The notes below the pieces were generated by a model, which was not told the DNA's origin, ran no database searches, and saw nothing but the letters and a program-made list of their open reading frames with translations. The position numbers and the translations under genes are program-made. From Croceitalea dokdonensis DOKDO 023 (GTDB lineage Bacteria > Bacteroidota > Bacteroidia > Flavobacteriales > Flavobacteriaceae): a stretch of 64,000 bases of DNA. Location: contig NZ_LDJX01000002.1 of NCBI RefSeq assembly GCF_001306415.1, forward strand, positions 620,001-684,000, written 5' to 3'. This document shows positions 8,978 to 18,350 of the stretch, in pieces. Positions within the stretch are counted from its first letter, which is position 1. The number at the start of each line of letters is the position of its first letter.

Positions 8978-9955
8978 TTATTCTTTGGGGAAACGCTCCA
9001 AAAGTTTGGCCTGCTCCTCAATGGCGGCTTTGAACTCCAGCTTTAACTCTGCAACCAGTTCCTTTACCGGCATGGTTTTATCAATAGTGGTTACGCCCTG
9101 CCCTGCGGACCAGATGGTCTTCCAAGCCTTTGCCTCGGTATCCAGCTCTTTGCCAAAATCTATTTTGGTATCCTTTTTTAAGTCTTCCTCAGTAATGCCG
9201 GCGGCTTTTAAACTGGCCGACAAAAAGTTGGCGTGCACGCCAGAAATAGCTGCGGTATACGTTACGTCACTGGCACCTGCCGCAATGATCATCTGTTTGT
9301 ATTCCTCGGGGGCCTTACTCTCATTGGCATTGATGAAACGGGTGCCCATATAGGCCAAATCTGCACCCATTTGCATGGCGGAGGCAATGTCCCTGCCCCG
9401 AGAGATACAGCCAGAAAGGATGATGGTCTTATGAAAGAATTTTTTGACCTCGGCCACCAAGCTCATCGGGTTTATGGTGCCGGCGTGTCCTCCCGCACCA
9501 GCGGCCACAAGGATGAGTCCGTCTACACCGGCCTCGGCCGCTTTTTCCGCATGTCGTTTTTTAATAACATCATGGAAGACTAGGCCACCGTAACTATGTA
9601 TGGCATCAATCACCATGGAAACCGCACCTAAAGAGGTGATGATCAAGGGCACTTTATGTTTTATACAGAGTTTTACGTCTGCCTCCAACCTGGGATTGGT
9701 AGGGTGTACAATGAGGTTAACACCAAAGGGTGCCGCTTTTTTACCCGTTTCCTGTTCCCATTGTTGCAGCGCTGTCTTTATCTCAATGAGCCATGCCTCA
9801 AAACCTTCACTGGTACGCTGGTTTAAGGCTGGAAACGTACCTACAATACCATTCTTACAACATTCTACCACCAATTTAGGGCCTGAAATTAGAAACATAG
9901 GGGCAGCGATTGCAGGTAGGGAAAGGTCGTTGATAAAAGAAGCTTTTAGACTCAT
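8978..9955 (-). CDS. Nitronate monooxygenase (2-nitropropane dioxygenase-like)
   Basis: 325 residues with the TIM-barrel FMN-binding features of nitronate monooxygenases: the N-terminal substrate/FMN strand LPAIAAPMFLISGP, the glycine-rich GLILVAAGAGGHAGT near residue 175, and the phosphate-binding SGCISRGRDIASAMQMGADL near 205. The enzyme oxidises alkyl nitronates (for example propionate-3-nitronate) to aldehydes or keto acids with FMN, a detoxification role. The catalytic His is presumably in GGHAG. It heads a two-gene leftward operon with the YheT hydrolase. Broader 2-NPD/enoyl-ACP-reductase-like members share the fold, so the substrate is inferred. Confidence 0.88.
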   Translation of the reverse strand: MSLKASFINDLSLPAIAAPMFLISGPKLVVECCKNGIVGTFPALNQRTSEGFEAWLIEIKTALQQWEQETGKKAAPFGVNLIVHPTNPRLEADVKLCIKHKVPLIITSLGAVSMVIDAIHSYGGLVFHDVIKKRHAEKAAEAGVDGLILVAAGAGGHAGTINPMSLVAEVKKFFHKTIILSGCISRGRDIASAMQMGADLAYMGTRFINANESKAPEEYKQMIIAAGASDVTYTAAISGVHANFLSASLKAAGITEEDLKKDTKIDFGKELDTEAKAWKTIWSAGQGVTTIDKTMPVKELVAELKLEFKAAIEEQAKLLERFPKE

Positions 9956-10043
9956 TGTGTTTCACTTAGATTTAGTCAAAGCTAGCGTATTTTTATCAAT
10001 TGTTATGCGTGCATAATAAACTTAACTTTGACGATATAAATTA

Positions 10044-10106
10044 GAGCCAAGAGCCAAGAGCCAAGAGCCAAGAGCCAAGAGCCAAGAGCCAAGAGCCAAG
10101 AGCCAA
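10044..10106. repeat. Heptanucleotide tandem repeat (GAGCCAA)x9
   Basis: Nine perfect back-to-back copies of GAGCCAA, without a single mismatch, lie between the divergent nitronate monooxygenase gene and the thioesterase gene, ending 57 bp before the latter's ATG. The perfection suggests recent expansion by strand slippage. Because the unit is 7 bp, each gain or loss shifts helical phase and spacing upstream of the thioesterase, so promoter modulation is conceivable but unproven. Confidence 0.97.
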
Positions 10107-10163
10107 GATAAAAAAGTTAATTTTCTTGATTTTCTAAAAACAGCAAGCTAACATCTAAAATCT

Positions 10164-10640
10164 ATGTTTTTAAAAGAATTTGAAATCCGATGGAGTGATA
10201 TTGATGCCAACCGCCATTTGGCCAATGCAGCTTATTTAAATTACACTGGACATACTCGTATGTCCTACTTGGCGCAGCTGGGTTTTAACCAAAAAACCAT
10301 GGCCAAGCACCAAATTGGACCCGTGGTGTTTTACGAGCATATCTACTATTTTAAAGAGGTGTTCATTGGCAAGCCCATTAAGGTCTCTTCTGAGTTAAAG
10401 GGCATGAGTGAAGATGGGATGTTCTTTGAATTTCATCATGATTTTTATGATGCCGATGGAAAGAATTTTGCCCATTCAGAAATGATGGGGGCTTGGATTG
10501 ACCTGAAAATACGAAAACTTACGATTCTGCCTGATGAGTTTATGGCAGCGGTTGATAAAATAGAACGGGCAGAAGATTTTAAAATCTTAACCAAAGAAGA
10601 TACACGAAAATTTAAGAGGGTGCCCAAGGATTTAGTATAA
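10164..10640 (+). CDS. Acyl-CoA thioesterase (4HBT/hot-dog fold)
   Basis: 158 residues, typical of a single hot-dog domain. The family signature W-S-D-I-D-A-N-R-H-L-A-N-A-A-Y near the N-terminus carries the catalytic Asp (SDIDANRH) of 4-hydroxybenzoyl-CoA/YbgC-like thioesterases, which hydrolyse acyl-CoA thioesters in the cytoplasm. No signal peptide. It stands downstream of a perfect heptamer repeat and 45 bp before an unrelated lipoprotein gene. The natural acyl substrate cannot be told from sequence. Confidence 0.9.
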   Translation: MFLKEFEIRWSDIDANRHLANAAYLNYTGHTRMSYLAQLGFNQKTMAKHQIGPVVFYEHIYYFKEVFIGKPIKVSSELKGMSEDGMFFEFHHDFYDADGKNFAHSEMMGAWIDLKIRKLTILPDEFMAAVDKIERAEDFKILTKEDTRKFKRVPKDLV

Positions 10641-10685
10641 AGAATGGTTCAATATTTGATGACTCAGACTATACGATGACATTTT

Positions 10686-12587
10686 ATGAAAGAATTGAAA
10701 CACTTACTTTTTATCCTTCTACTTATTATTTGTAGTGGTTGCCTTGAGAAAAAAATCCCGCCAATAAAAAAAATCGCTATAAATGACCCTTTTAAAGCCA
10801 CAATGGTTAAAAGTCAGTACTTTCAAATATCTGGAGAAAAAGATAATATTATTGAAGGTAAAGAGGGTACTTTATTGATTTTACCAAACGGTTCACTCAT
10901 TACCGCCAAGGGGAATAAAGCAAACGGAGATATAACTATTGAATTAGCTGAGGGCTTAACTCTAAATACGATGATTCTCTCCAATCTTACAACCACATCT
11001 AGAGGTAAATTATTAGAAACCGGTGGTATGATTTATTTGAATGCAACCTCGGACGGGGAGCAATTACAAATCAACCCTGAAAAGCCAATTTATATAGAGA
11101 TTCCTACAAATCGTGTTGAACCTGACATGATGGTTTATCAAGGAATTCGCGATAGTATGGGAAACATGGATTGGGTCAAACCAAAACCACTTTCAAATTC
11201 ACTGATTCCCGTTGATATTTTTTCCCTTGATTTTTTACCCAATGGTTTTAGGGAAGAAGTAGAAAAAGGCCTCCCCTTCGGAACTTTTGAAAAACCAACA
11301 GATGAAATCGTAGACAGCTTATATTACTTCCAAGATGTATATATGCAAAATCTCGTTTCACAATTAAACGCTATCAACAGACTTACCAATGAATCATCAA
11401 AAGATATTTTTTTAAATGCCAATCAAGTAAATTCATTTAACGACGAAGAAAGGAATACTAAAGATTTGGATACCATCTCTTCATCGCCAAAAACAGAATA
11501 CGGAATCAATCCTTTAAAAATAAAGGCTATTAAGAGCGATGGCTTTCAAAATACCTTAATTGCCACGAGGGAGTTTCAAAGAAGACTGAAAGTTATGTTT
11601 AAGATTTGCAGACCAGATGTGCTTGACATCTACATCGACAACTTGGATGAAAATATGTGGGAGTTGGATAGACTTGTAGCCGAGGTTCTAGTTGATAATC
11701 GATATCAGGATGACTTCTTGTCATTTCAGAAAGAAAAGAAAACTAAGGTTGCCGGTACTTCCATAAATTCTGAGCTTTTAAAAAAACACTACACTAAAAA
11801 AATGGATGAGGCCAAGCGTGATAGGGAAAGACTTAGCAAAAAACTGACCGAAATTCGAAAAATCGAAGAACAGCAATTGGATTCATTAAAAAAAGAATAT
11901 CAAAAAGTATTGAATAAACGGAAGCGATATCGAATGCAATCCTACGGATTTGAGCAGACACAAATGGGTTGGATTAATATTGACCGGGGCACGGAGGTAA
12001 AAGACTGGAACTATCAAAGTCTTGAACTAACGGTACAAGAAGGTGCCAACTACGACAAAATCTTCTCTTATATATTTTACAAATCAACAAATAGCCTGTA
12101 TCGTTTGAACAGTGCAGACAATATTACATTTTATGCCGGAGATGCTCCGGCAGGCTCTATGCCCATGCCAAAACATAAACCAGCTGTGGCTGTGGTAGTG
12201 GGCTACAGGGGGAACAAAAATTTCTTGGCCATTAAGGAGTTTGAAACTACAACCCTGAAAAATTTGAATATTCGACTTAAAGAAACAACTGTAGAGGAGT
12301 TGAACCAAAAGCTGTCTGAATTTGAAATCAACGGTTCAGAAAATAGTATTAAGGTTGATTTGAACGATATAAATCAAATAGCTCCCAGTAAAAAAGAAAA
12401 ACAGAATCTAGATGATTCCTACAAATTTTTAAAGTTATTGAGAGAGAAATCCTTTCCTTCGGATAGTTCTTTTATGAGATTCGATAGGGTTTATCAGATA
12501 GAGCTTCAAGTTGATACCTGCGTTTCCAATGTAAGAATCAAAGATGAGATAATGGAAACCTTACCAGAACAGGTGCCAATGCTTTGA
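10686..12587 (+). CDS. Large lipoprotein of unknown function
   Basis: 633 residues; leader MKELKHLLFILLLIICSGC with the lipid-attachment Cys at 19. Residues ~45-150 (EGTLLILPNGSLITAKGNKA, MILSNLTTTSRGKLLETGGM) form a beta-rich module seen in many Bacteroidota envelope proteins (ZU5-like in feel). The centre (~350-420) is strongly charged and probably a coiled coil (TKKMDEAKRDRERLSKKLTE). The rest is unrecognised. The base composition is visibly more AT-rich than the preceding housekeeping genes. I do not assign a function; surface or periplasmic location is inferred from the lipobox. Confidence 0.75.
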   Translation: MKELKHLLFILLLIICSGCLEKKIPPIKKIAINDPFKATMVKSQYFQISGEKDNIIEGKEGTLLILPNGSLITAKGNKANGDITIELAEGLTLNTMILSNLTTTSRGKLLETGGMIYLNATSDGEQLQINPEKPIYIEIPTNRVEPDMMVYQGIRDSMGNMDWVKPKPLSNSLIPVDIFSLDFLPNGFREEVEKGLPFGTFEKPTDEIVDSLYYFQDVYMQNLVSQLNAINRLTNESSKDIFLNANQVNSFNDEERNTKDLDTISSSPKTEYGINPLKIKAIKSDGFQNTLIATREFQRRLKVMFKICRPDVLDIYIDNLDENMWELDRLVAEVLVDNRYQDDFLSFQKEKKTKVAGTSINSELLKKHYTKKMDEAKRDRERLSKKLTEIRKIEEQQLDSLKKEYQKVLNKRKRYRMQSYGFEQTQMGWINIDRGTEVKDWNYQSLELTVQEGANYDKIFSYIFYKSTNSLYRLNSADNITFYAGDAPAGSMPMPKHKPAVAVVVGYRGNKNFLAIKEFETTTLKNLNIRLKETTVEELNQKLSEFEINGSENSIKVDLNDINQIAPSKKEKQNLDDSYKFLKLLREKSFPSDSSFMRFDRVYQIELQVDTCVSNVRIKDEIMETLPEQVPML

Positions 12588-12833
12588 GACTAATTTGACC
12601 TGAGTATTCTGATTCTGCATAACCACAAAAAAACAAGCCATGAAGTCTGTTCCCCGAAAGCCCTAAATAATATAAAAATCCGTTTCAGATTATGTAACAC
12701 ACTACTTCCCAAAACTTTACTGGTTTTCATTATATAAAAAATACTAGATTTCGGGTATTGATTTGTCCTATTGTCCCATTGTAATTTGGACAACCTTAAA
12801 AAACTATTGGTGTAATCCTAAAAATGGTGTCCG

Positions 12834-13454
12834 ATGCATTTTAAACCAACGCTTCGATTAAAAACAATTTTATATTTAATGTTGGTATGTTTAGGGTCTT
12901 GTGATAGTGCCCAAAACGACGATGAATTTAGTATTGGACAAAGCAACACACTATCATATCAAGGTAAATCTTTCAGTTATGACAAAGGACTAGTTTTGAA
13001 TCGGGGAACATCAGGAAATCATTACAATATTGATTTTAAAATTACCGATGGTGTCTTTACAGCTGTTGACATCTATATCGGCTTCATTCCATATACCTAC
13101 TGGTATTTTGGTGGTGAAACCGTAAGACTTGATTTGGAATTGTATGCCCCGGGTAGGGCTAGGTTCAGTCCTGGCAGCTTTACATATACCCCACTTTCAG
13201 AAGACGATATTGGAGATGCCCCAAACTTAGCCGGGGAATTCCTATTCCTTGATAGTGAAATCGGTCTTGATTTAAATGGTGATGGTGAGGTAGATACCGA
13301 CACGGGTTCGGAACTATTTGATATAACCGATGTTACCATAACGGTAGACGAGGTTTTTCCCAACTTCAAGATTGGTTTTGATTTGGAATTAGAAAATGGG
13401 CAATCGGTCAGTGGCAACTATGAAGCTGAATTTACCGTTTGGCCAATTGATTAG
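12834..13454 (+). CDS. Small lipoprotein, unrecognised
   Basis: 206 residues. The leader reads LKTILYLMLVCLGSC, with the Cys of the lipobox at about 24, followed by an acidic SAQNDDE stretch of the kind that often directs Bacteroidota lipoproteins to the surface. The mature part is acidic and beta-rich, with a DLNGDGEVDTDTG segment (about residues 145-157) resembling an EF-hand/dockerin-like calcium loop. No family recognised. It stands alone, 246 bp after the preceding lipoprotein gene. Confidence 0.7.
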   Translation: MHFKPTLRLKTILYLMLVCLGSCDSAQNDDEFSIGQSNTLSYQGKSFSYDKGLVLNRGTSGNHYNIDFKITDGVFTAVDIYIGFIPYTYWYFGGETVRLDLELYAPGRARFSPGSFTYTPLSEDDIGDAPNLAGEFLFLDSEIGLDLNGDGEVDTDTGSELFDITDVTITVDEVFPNFKIGFDLELENGQSVSGNYEAEFTVWPID

Positions 13455-13671
13455 AATGAACTAGAGTTAGAAATTAATGGAAAAGGGGAATTGAAGATTC
13501 CCAAGGATACGGTGGCTTATCGTTTTGGCTATCCCATTGTTCTTTGCTGTTGAACGCTGGCGGGGCTTGGTAAGAACCTGCACTATTTTTAGGCCCCATT
13601 TCTTTGTATACCTTGTTCTTTGGCTATGCTGCCTAAAGTATTATCCAAATAAGGTACGGCGCCAAAGCTTC

Positions 13672-14295
13672 TTATTCACAGTGCTTATTGTAAAAATCCA
13701 CCACTTCAAAAACATACTTCATCTCCTTGTCAGTTATTTTACGCTGAAGCTCCGGGCAGTCTGCGAGGTAGTCGCTAACCACTTTTTTTACTACCCTTCC
13801 TAGTCTATTCTCTGCGGGAATAAAGAAATTATGTTCGGCTTTTTTAATTAACCCCAAGGATTCCAAATCGTTGTTATCACGGTCTATCCACTCCAGTTCA
13901 TAATGCGATAGTTTTCCTTTGGAAATAACTTTTAAAAAATGTTGCTCGCCATCTTGGTCTATATAGTATTTGGAATCAAAAAAACGCCCCTTTGCAAACA
14001 ATTTTGTTACTAAATCCAAGGTATGGCTTTCATAATCGTAACCATTAACGCTGTAAGAAATCACCTTTTTTAGCTTCAACCTCTTTTTTCTTCCCTTTGT
14101 ATCGGTTAGTCTTAATTTTCTGTAGAATTCACTCCATGCAAACCCCTCTTTAAAGTAATCCACCTTTCCGTACAAGGTGTCCCCTGTTATTAGGACAACC
14201 CTGTCCAACGGTTGGTCCTTGGTCATGGGCATTGTTTTGCAAGATGAGAGATATAGTAGTACAACTAAGGAAAAAAGACAGCTTTTAATTTTCAT
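13672..14295 (-). CDS. Lipoprotein, unrecognised
   Basis: 207 residues; leader CLFSLVVLLYLSSC with lipobox Cys at about 19. The mature protein begins with a segment (RVVLITGDTLYGKVDYFKEG) typical of flavobacterial proteins that measure or describe a 'generated/translated' beta domain, and the rest is basic and mixed alpha/beta. No enzymatic motif was seen and the family is unknown to me. It is convergent with the preceding small lipoprotein gene and not obviously part of an operon. Confidence 0.65.
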   Translation of the reverse strand: MKIKSCLFSLVVLLYLSSCKTMPMTKDQPLDRVVLITGDTLYGKVDYFKEGFAWSEFYRKLRLTDTKGRKKRLKLKKVISYSVNGYDYESHTLDLVTKLFAKGRFFDSKYYIDQDGEQHFLKVISKGKLSHYELEWIDRDNNDLESLGLIKKAEHNFFIPAENRLGRVVKKVVSDYLADCPELQRKITDKEMKYVFEVVDFYNKHCE

Positions 14296-14483
14296 AAAGT
14301 AAAGGTATGTATTGTTGATTTTATAGTTGTTGGGATGTGGGGTATCATGTTTGGCGCATCATGATCAAAAGGCATTTTGCATTCCGTTTGGTAGCGGGCA
14401 AATAACCTATCATTCCATTTAGTGCTGCGCTTTTGACCGTATCCCAAAGGGTTGTTGTCAACTGCTGGTTTTTCTGGGGGCCT

Positions 14484-14873
14484 TTAACCTCTTTCCGCAC
14501 CATATCGCTTGAGTTGGTAAATGGAAAGCAGGCCAATGATACATTCTGCCAGTATCCCAAAAATGTAGCCTCCCGTGGGCAATCCGTCCGTTACCATACT
14601 TAAAGCGCGTCCGGTGGCAAGGGAAAGCATAAACACTATATTCAATTGCGTGGCATTTTTCCAATATTCCGTTTTCCAAATCCCCAAAACCCATACCAAA
14701 CAAATTCCAAGATAAAGGCACATTATTGCCTTTAGCATATTGGAAAGGTCTTTTGTGTTTACCTGAATGTCTAAATGTTGGGGCAGAATGGACGGTGAAC
14801 CGTAAATTATTGCCGTGGGAACCACAATGGCTAAAGAAATAAGTAAGTGGGCGTTCTTAAAAATCCAGTTCAT
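14484..14873 (-). CDS. Four-helix membrane protein (DUF4345-like)
   Basis: 129 residues almost entirely made of four transmembrane helices (about 7-27, 44-66, 72-95, 100-120). The pattern, with AIMCLYLGICLVWVLGIWK and FMLSLATGRALSMVTDG, resembles the DUF4345 family of small integral membrane proteins. No function is established for the family. The Met at 14873 directly precedes the first helix. Its upstream side is a long gene-free stretch. Confidence 0.75.
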   Translation of the reverse strand: MNWIFKNAHLLISLAIVVPTAIIYGSPSILPQHLDIQVNTKDLSNMLKAIMCLYLGICLVWVLGIWKTEYWKNATQLNIVFMLSLATGRALSMVTDGLPTGGYIFGILAECIIGLLSIYQLKRYGAERG

Positions 14874-15684
14874 GTATACATCGTATTTAAAATTTTATAA
14901 CTCCCATTCCTTAGCCTTTTATTTTTGGTTGGTGTTTAGTTTTCAGATTAGGGTCTCCCCTTATGGAAAGTTACGGGTTACTATCCATTTTTTTTGGATT
15001 TGGGGCTAAAGTTCATAGTTCTAGGTGGATTCGTAAGCGTCTTTGAAAGCTTATGGAAGCCTTAATTTGCCGTGAAACCAATTGGCCTTTATTATCTAAT
15101 TCAGACAACATTTGTTCTATACTAGTATATTAAAAATAACCAAACTTGGCTACTACAATAGGATATTCATTATTTTCCTTTTTTTGATGTAAACTCAAAA
15201 CAATACTAATAGTTTGTTGAATCTATTTCAGCGAAGCGGACTTTCCCCAATACCGGAATCCAAGAATAATCATTTATTTTTAATAGACGTAGATGGATGT
15301 TCATTCATTGAAAGGGTGTAAAAAACTACAATCGCATATAGTAAGCTCGTAAAACTGTTTTTGAGTTAAAAAACTTTTGAAAAAAGGGGGGGTGAGGTAA
15401 TCATTAATTTCTTTTTAAACGCTACTATTTCCTATTCCTACACAGTGCTTGCAACAGTATTCCCAGTTTTCCATACCTGAAATTCACTCTGACTAGGATT
15501 CGACAATTCATTTCATACAAATAAACCTGGCAACGCATTTAAACCTTCAGAAACCCACACGGCAAAATATATATAGCGCTTCTTCATAGCCATCAGTAAG
15601 TAAAGCTAAGGTGTTTATCAACCAACAAGTTACCACAATTACGCCATACACATCCTTATGCTACACTAAGGACCCAGAGCCCCA
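14874..15684. other. Gene-free 0.8-kb interval
   Basis: No open frame longer than about 60 codons has a plausible start and composition. Short fragments are readable on the minus strand around 15430-15530 (for example YEMNCRILVRVNFRYGK), which might be the remains of a decayed gene, but I cannot name it. A run of seven G lies near 15385-15393. No tRNA or clear hairpin was found. Unusually long for this compact chromosome. Confidence 0.5.
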
Positions 15685-16578
15685 CTACGCTTTTTCCCGT
15701 ACCTTTTTACTGGCCAGGTACACCCCAAACAATACCAATAAGGCCGCCCCCACCTTTACGGTGGTAAGGCTATCCTTTCCGGTAAACAAGGCAAATAAAA
15801 TACCAAAAAGCGGCTGTACGTAAATAAAGGCCCCAATAGTGCTGGCCTTTAGTTCCGTCATGGCAAAAACATTAAAGAGGTAGGTCATAAAAGTGGTACC
15901 AATGATCACAAAGGCAATGATGCCAAGGGCCCACAGGGGCATGGTCTGCCAATCTATCAGTAAAAAATCTGTAATGGTCAAGGGAAAGTTGATGACTACC
16001 GCAATGGTGAACAACCACTTCATGAGCGTAAATGGGTGGTATTTGGCTACCAATTTTTTCGCCACGATCAAATAACTCCCGTAGGCGGTGGCATTAACGA
16101 TAAACAAAAAATTGCCAAACGGGATGTTAGGGGCGTCTTGCCGAAGCTCGGCACCAAAGAGTACCAAGGCCAATGCCCCAATAAAACCCAGCGCAATGCC
16201 CAAGCCTTTGTTCCATGTAATCCGTTCCTTTAAGAAAAAGGCGGAAAGCAGCACCACAATAATGGGGCTAATGGTCACCAGTACCGCACTGTTAATGGGT
16301 GTGGAGAGTTCCAATCCTTTAAAAAAACTGAGCATGTTGATCACCATCCCAAGCAGTGCCGCAACCAACATACGGCCCCAGTCCTTCCTTTCTATGGTTT
16401 CCCTTGGCCCAAATACGGAGATGCCCCAAAACAATAGGGCGGCACCCACCACCCGTAAAAAGATAAACCCAAAGGGCGTCACATAGTGGGGCATGACCCC
16501 TTTGGCCAACGTATGGTTAATACCGTAGATGGTAGTTGCCGCAATGGCCGCCAACAAGGCCAGCGTGCGTTTGCTCAT
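15685..16578 (-). CDS. EamA-family (drug/metabolite) transporter
   Basis: 297 residues, ten predicted transmembrane helices arranged as two EamA repeats (about 10-140 and 155-290), the standard DMT-superfamily layout. Motifs such as FIFLRVVGAALLFWG and the second-repeat IGAFIYVQPLFGILFALFTG are typical. It sits in the inner membrane and exports or exchanges small metabolites; the substrate is unknown. Its ATG overlaps the stop of the upstream arsC-like gene by 4 bp, indicating translational coupling. Confidence 0.92.
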   Translation of the reverse strand: MSKRTLALLAAIAATTIYGINHTLAKGVMPHYVTPFGFIFLRVVGAALLFWGISVFGPRETIERKDWGRMLVAALLGMVINMLSFFKGLELSTPINSAVLVTISPIIVVLLSAFFLKERITWNKGLGIALGFIGALALVLFGAELRQDAPNIPFGNFLFIVNATAYGSYLIVAKKLVAKYHPFTLMKWLFTIAVVINFPLTITDFLLIDWQTMPLWALGIIAFVIIGTTFMTYLFNVFAMTELKASTIGAFIYVQPLFGILFALFTGKDSLTTVKVGAALLVLFGVYLASKKVREKA

Positions 16579-16928
16579 CCGTGGAGGGCGGCTTTTCCAC
16601 CCGCTACCTGCTTTTTGGCGTTGCCAATAAAGATGTCCTTGCCAACAACCACAACAGGTCTTTTGAGAAAGGTATAATGCTCCAATATCAAATTTTTATA
16701 ATCGGTCTCAGCCAACTCTTGGGTGTTAAGGCCCCTTTGGCGGAAGAGCATCGCCCGGCGACTAAACAGAGATTCATAACTGTCCGTAAGGGCCCGCATT
16801 TCCTCCAGTTCCCCCTCAGTTATGCCTTTTGATTTGATTTCCCTAAGTTCAACACCTTCCAGGGGTTCTAGTTCCTTTAAAATTTTTTGGCAGGTCTTAC
16901 AGGTTTCTAGGTGAAATATTTTTTTCAT
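16575..16928 (-). CDS. ArsC/Spx-family thioredoxin-fold protein
   Basis: 117 residues, the usual length. The N-terminus has the CxxC redox pair ETCKTCQKIL (Cys10 and Cys13) of the ArsC/Spx/YffB family, and a conserved RPVVVVGKDIFIG strand near the C-terminus. Family members reduce arsenate with glutathione/glutaredoxin or act as RNA-polymerase-binding Spx regulators. In Gram-negative Bacteroidota they are usually annotated as arsenate-reductase-related proteins of unproven function, and no other ars gene is nearby. Co-transcribed with the overlapping EamA gene. Confidence 0.88.
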   Translation of the reverse strand: MKKIFHLETCKTCQKILKELEPLEGVELREIKSKGITEGELEEMRALTDSYESLFSRRAMLFRQRGLNTQELAETDYKNLILEHYTFLKRPVVVVGKDIFIGNAKKQVAGGKAALHG

Positions 16929-17049
16929 GGATAGCTGTTTTTAAGATGGGTTCCCATGGAGATGGGTAGCGTTTATTTTGATTCTGGGTACAAAGAAACC
17001 CAATTCTGGCAAATTGAACTATTTTTAGCGAAAATCTAAATCCTAGCAC

Positions 17050-17511
17050 GTGGAAACCCAGTTTACCATCATTCAACAGAACAGGAAGCTTTTGTACCAT
17101 TACCTAAAGAACACGCCTAAAGAGGACTTGTTCCAGATTCCAAAAGGCTTTAACAACAATATTTGGTGGAACATTGCCCATGTGGTGGTCACGGAACAAA
17201 TATTGGTATACAAACTAAGCGGACTGCCTGTAAACGTTCCCAACCAGGTGTTGGAGCGTTACAAAAAGGGAACTTTTCCAGAGGGCATCCCCCCCAAGGA
17301 AGAAGTTGAGGCGGTGACCAAATTGCTTTTTTCCCTTCCCCAAAAAACTAAGGAAGACTATCTAAATGGTGTTTTTACGAATTTTGAACCATATATGACC
17401 ACGCCCAAAGTTGGGTTGAACTCGGTTGAGGATGCCATTGCGTTTAACGCCTTTCATGAAGGCCTGCACTTGGGCAGCATCATGGCGTTGGCCCGGGCCG
17501 TAAAAAACTAA
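17050..17511 (+). CDS. DinB-family four-helix-bundle protein
   Basis: 153 residues. Helical throughout, with the three spaced histidines of the DinB/YfiT metal site: WWNIAHVVV (His about 44) and AFHEGLHLGS (His about 137 and 141). Family members bind divalent metal and include thiol-dependent (bacillithiol, mycothiol) transferases; here the activity is unknown. Its last bases overlap the end of the convergent DUF3298 gene by 4 bp. It diverges from the arsC-like gene. Confidence 0.88.
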   Translation: METQFTIIQQNRKLLYHYLKNTPKEDLFQIPKGFNNNIWWNIAHVVVTEQILVYKLSGLPVNVPNQVLERYKKGTFPEGIPPKEEVEAVTKLLFSLPQKTKEDYLNGVFTNFEPYMTTPKVGLNSVEDAIAFNAFHEGLHLGSIMALARAVKN

Positions 17512-18257
17512 TTGGGCGTTATCCGGTACGCTTCTTTAAGAAAGGCATTGACTTCTTTAAATGGAAGGGTAAAGGCAATGGGCCCGTCTGCGTAAGAGGC
17601 AATTTCATATTGGTTGTAGTGGAGCTGTAGGCCGGTTGGTGTAAATCCCATATGTTCCGGCAGGTGAAAAGTGTCTTCCTCAAACATAAATCCAGAACTA
17701 TTTATCGGGGCGTTTTGGGGTATGCCATAGGTGCTCCGGAAGTTGGTTTCTACCATTTTGGCAAAACCTTCAACATCCATAAAAAGTTCGGTGGGGTCTA
17801 GTTCTTTCCCGGATACCGCATCAAAATTTAGCCAAATACGTGCCCCATATCCGTGGGCGCCCCCAGTAAAGGAATAGGTATCCAACTTTAAAGAGACCAG
17901 TACCGGGCTTTCATAAGCGATTTCCCCCAGCACCTCTGCTTCCCAAGGGGCAGCGGTAGCCCCAAACTCCTTCACCATTTTTTGGTAGCTGTTCCCAAAT
18001 GAGGCCATTGCCGCCTCCACGGTGTTTACCTCTTCTTCTTCATCGAACTTTAAAAAATAAATCAACTCCTCTGAGATAGCCGTGTTTATGGTCTTGGCAA
18101 CGGAGGTTTCATCCAGCAATTGCGGAACCAGAATATGCACTTGGGCGCAGGATTCGCAGTCCCCTCCCTCCAGTAACAGCGGTGCGATTGTAAGTTTTGG
18201 TTCCTTTTGGCAACTTATCAATGCCAACAGTAAAAATAAGGGGGTAAAGTGTTTCAT
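17508..18257 (-). CDS. DUF3298 (RsiV-like) lipoprotein
   Basis: 249 residues; lipobox LALISC (Cys16). The C-terminal half contains the DUF3298 signature (GGAHGYGARIWLNFDAVSGK, ELDPTELF) preceded by a DUF4163-like region. In Bacillus RsiV this fold binds lysozyme as part of an anti-sigma factor; free-standing lipoproteins such as this one occur in many Gram-negative bacteria and could bind lysozyme-like ligands, which is an inference. A second Cys pair (GGDCESCAQ, about 33-36) may form a disulfide or bind metal. Confidence 0.85.
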   Translation of the reverse strand: MKHFTPLFLLLALISCQKEPKLTIAPLLLEGGDCESCAQVHILVPQLLDETSVAKTINTAISEELIYFLKFDEEEEVNTVEAAMASFGNSYQKMVKEFGATAAPWEAEVLGEIAYESPVLVSLKLDTYSFTGGAHGYGARIWLNFDAVSGKELDPTELFMDVEGFAKMVETNFRSTYGIPQNAPINSSGFMFEEDTFHLPEHMGFTPTGLQLHYNQYEIASYADGPIAFTLPFKEVNAFLKEAYRITPN

Positions 18258-18324
18258 ATTGTTCTAAATGCAGATCAAAAATAGTGTTTGATATGCAATT
18301 CTTAGAATTGATAAAGTTTAACGA

Positions 18325-18332
18325 TACCTTTG
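18325..18332 (+). promoter_or_regulatory. Likely -7 box for the cystathionine synthase gene
   Basis: TACCTTTG fits the Bacteroidetes -7 consensus TAnnTTTG exactly and ends 18 bp before the ATG, implying a leader of about a dozen bases. A clear -33 TTG at the preferred 17-23 bp spacing is not evident (a TTG lies at 14 bp). Confidence 0.45.
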
Positions 18333-18350
18333 TAATGAAAATGTGATACC

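Noticed and set aside
14345-14483. Leftward frame downstream of the DUF4345-like gene
   Set aside because: Most of it is a shadow of that gene in another frame; the remainder has no start and no recognisable feature.
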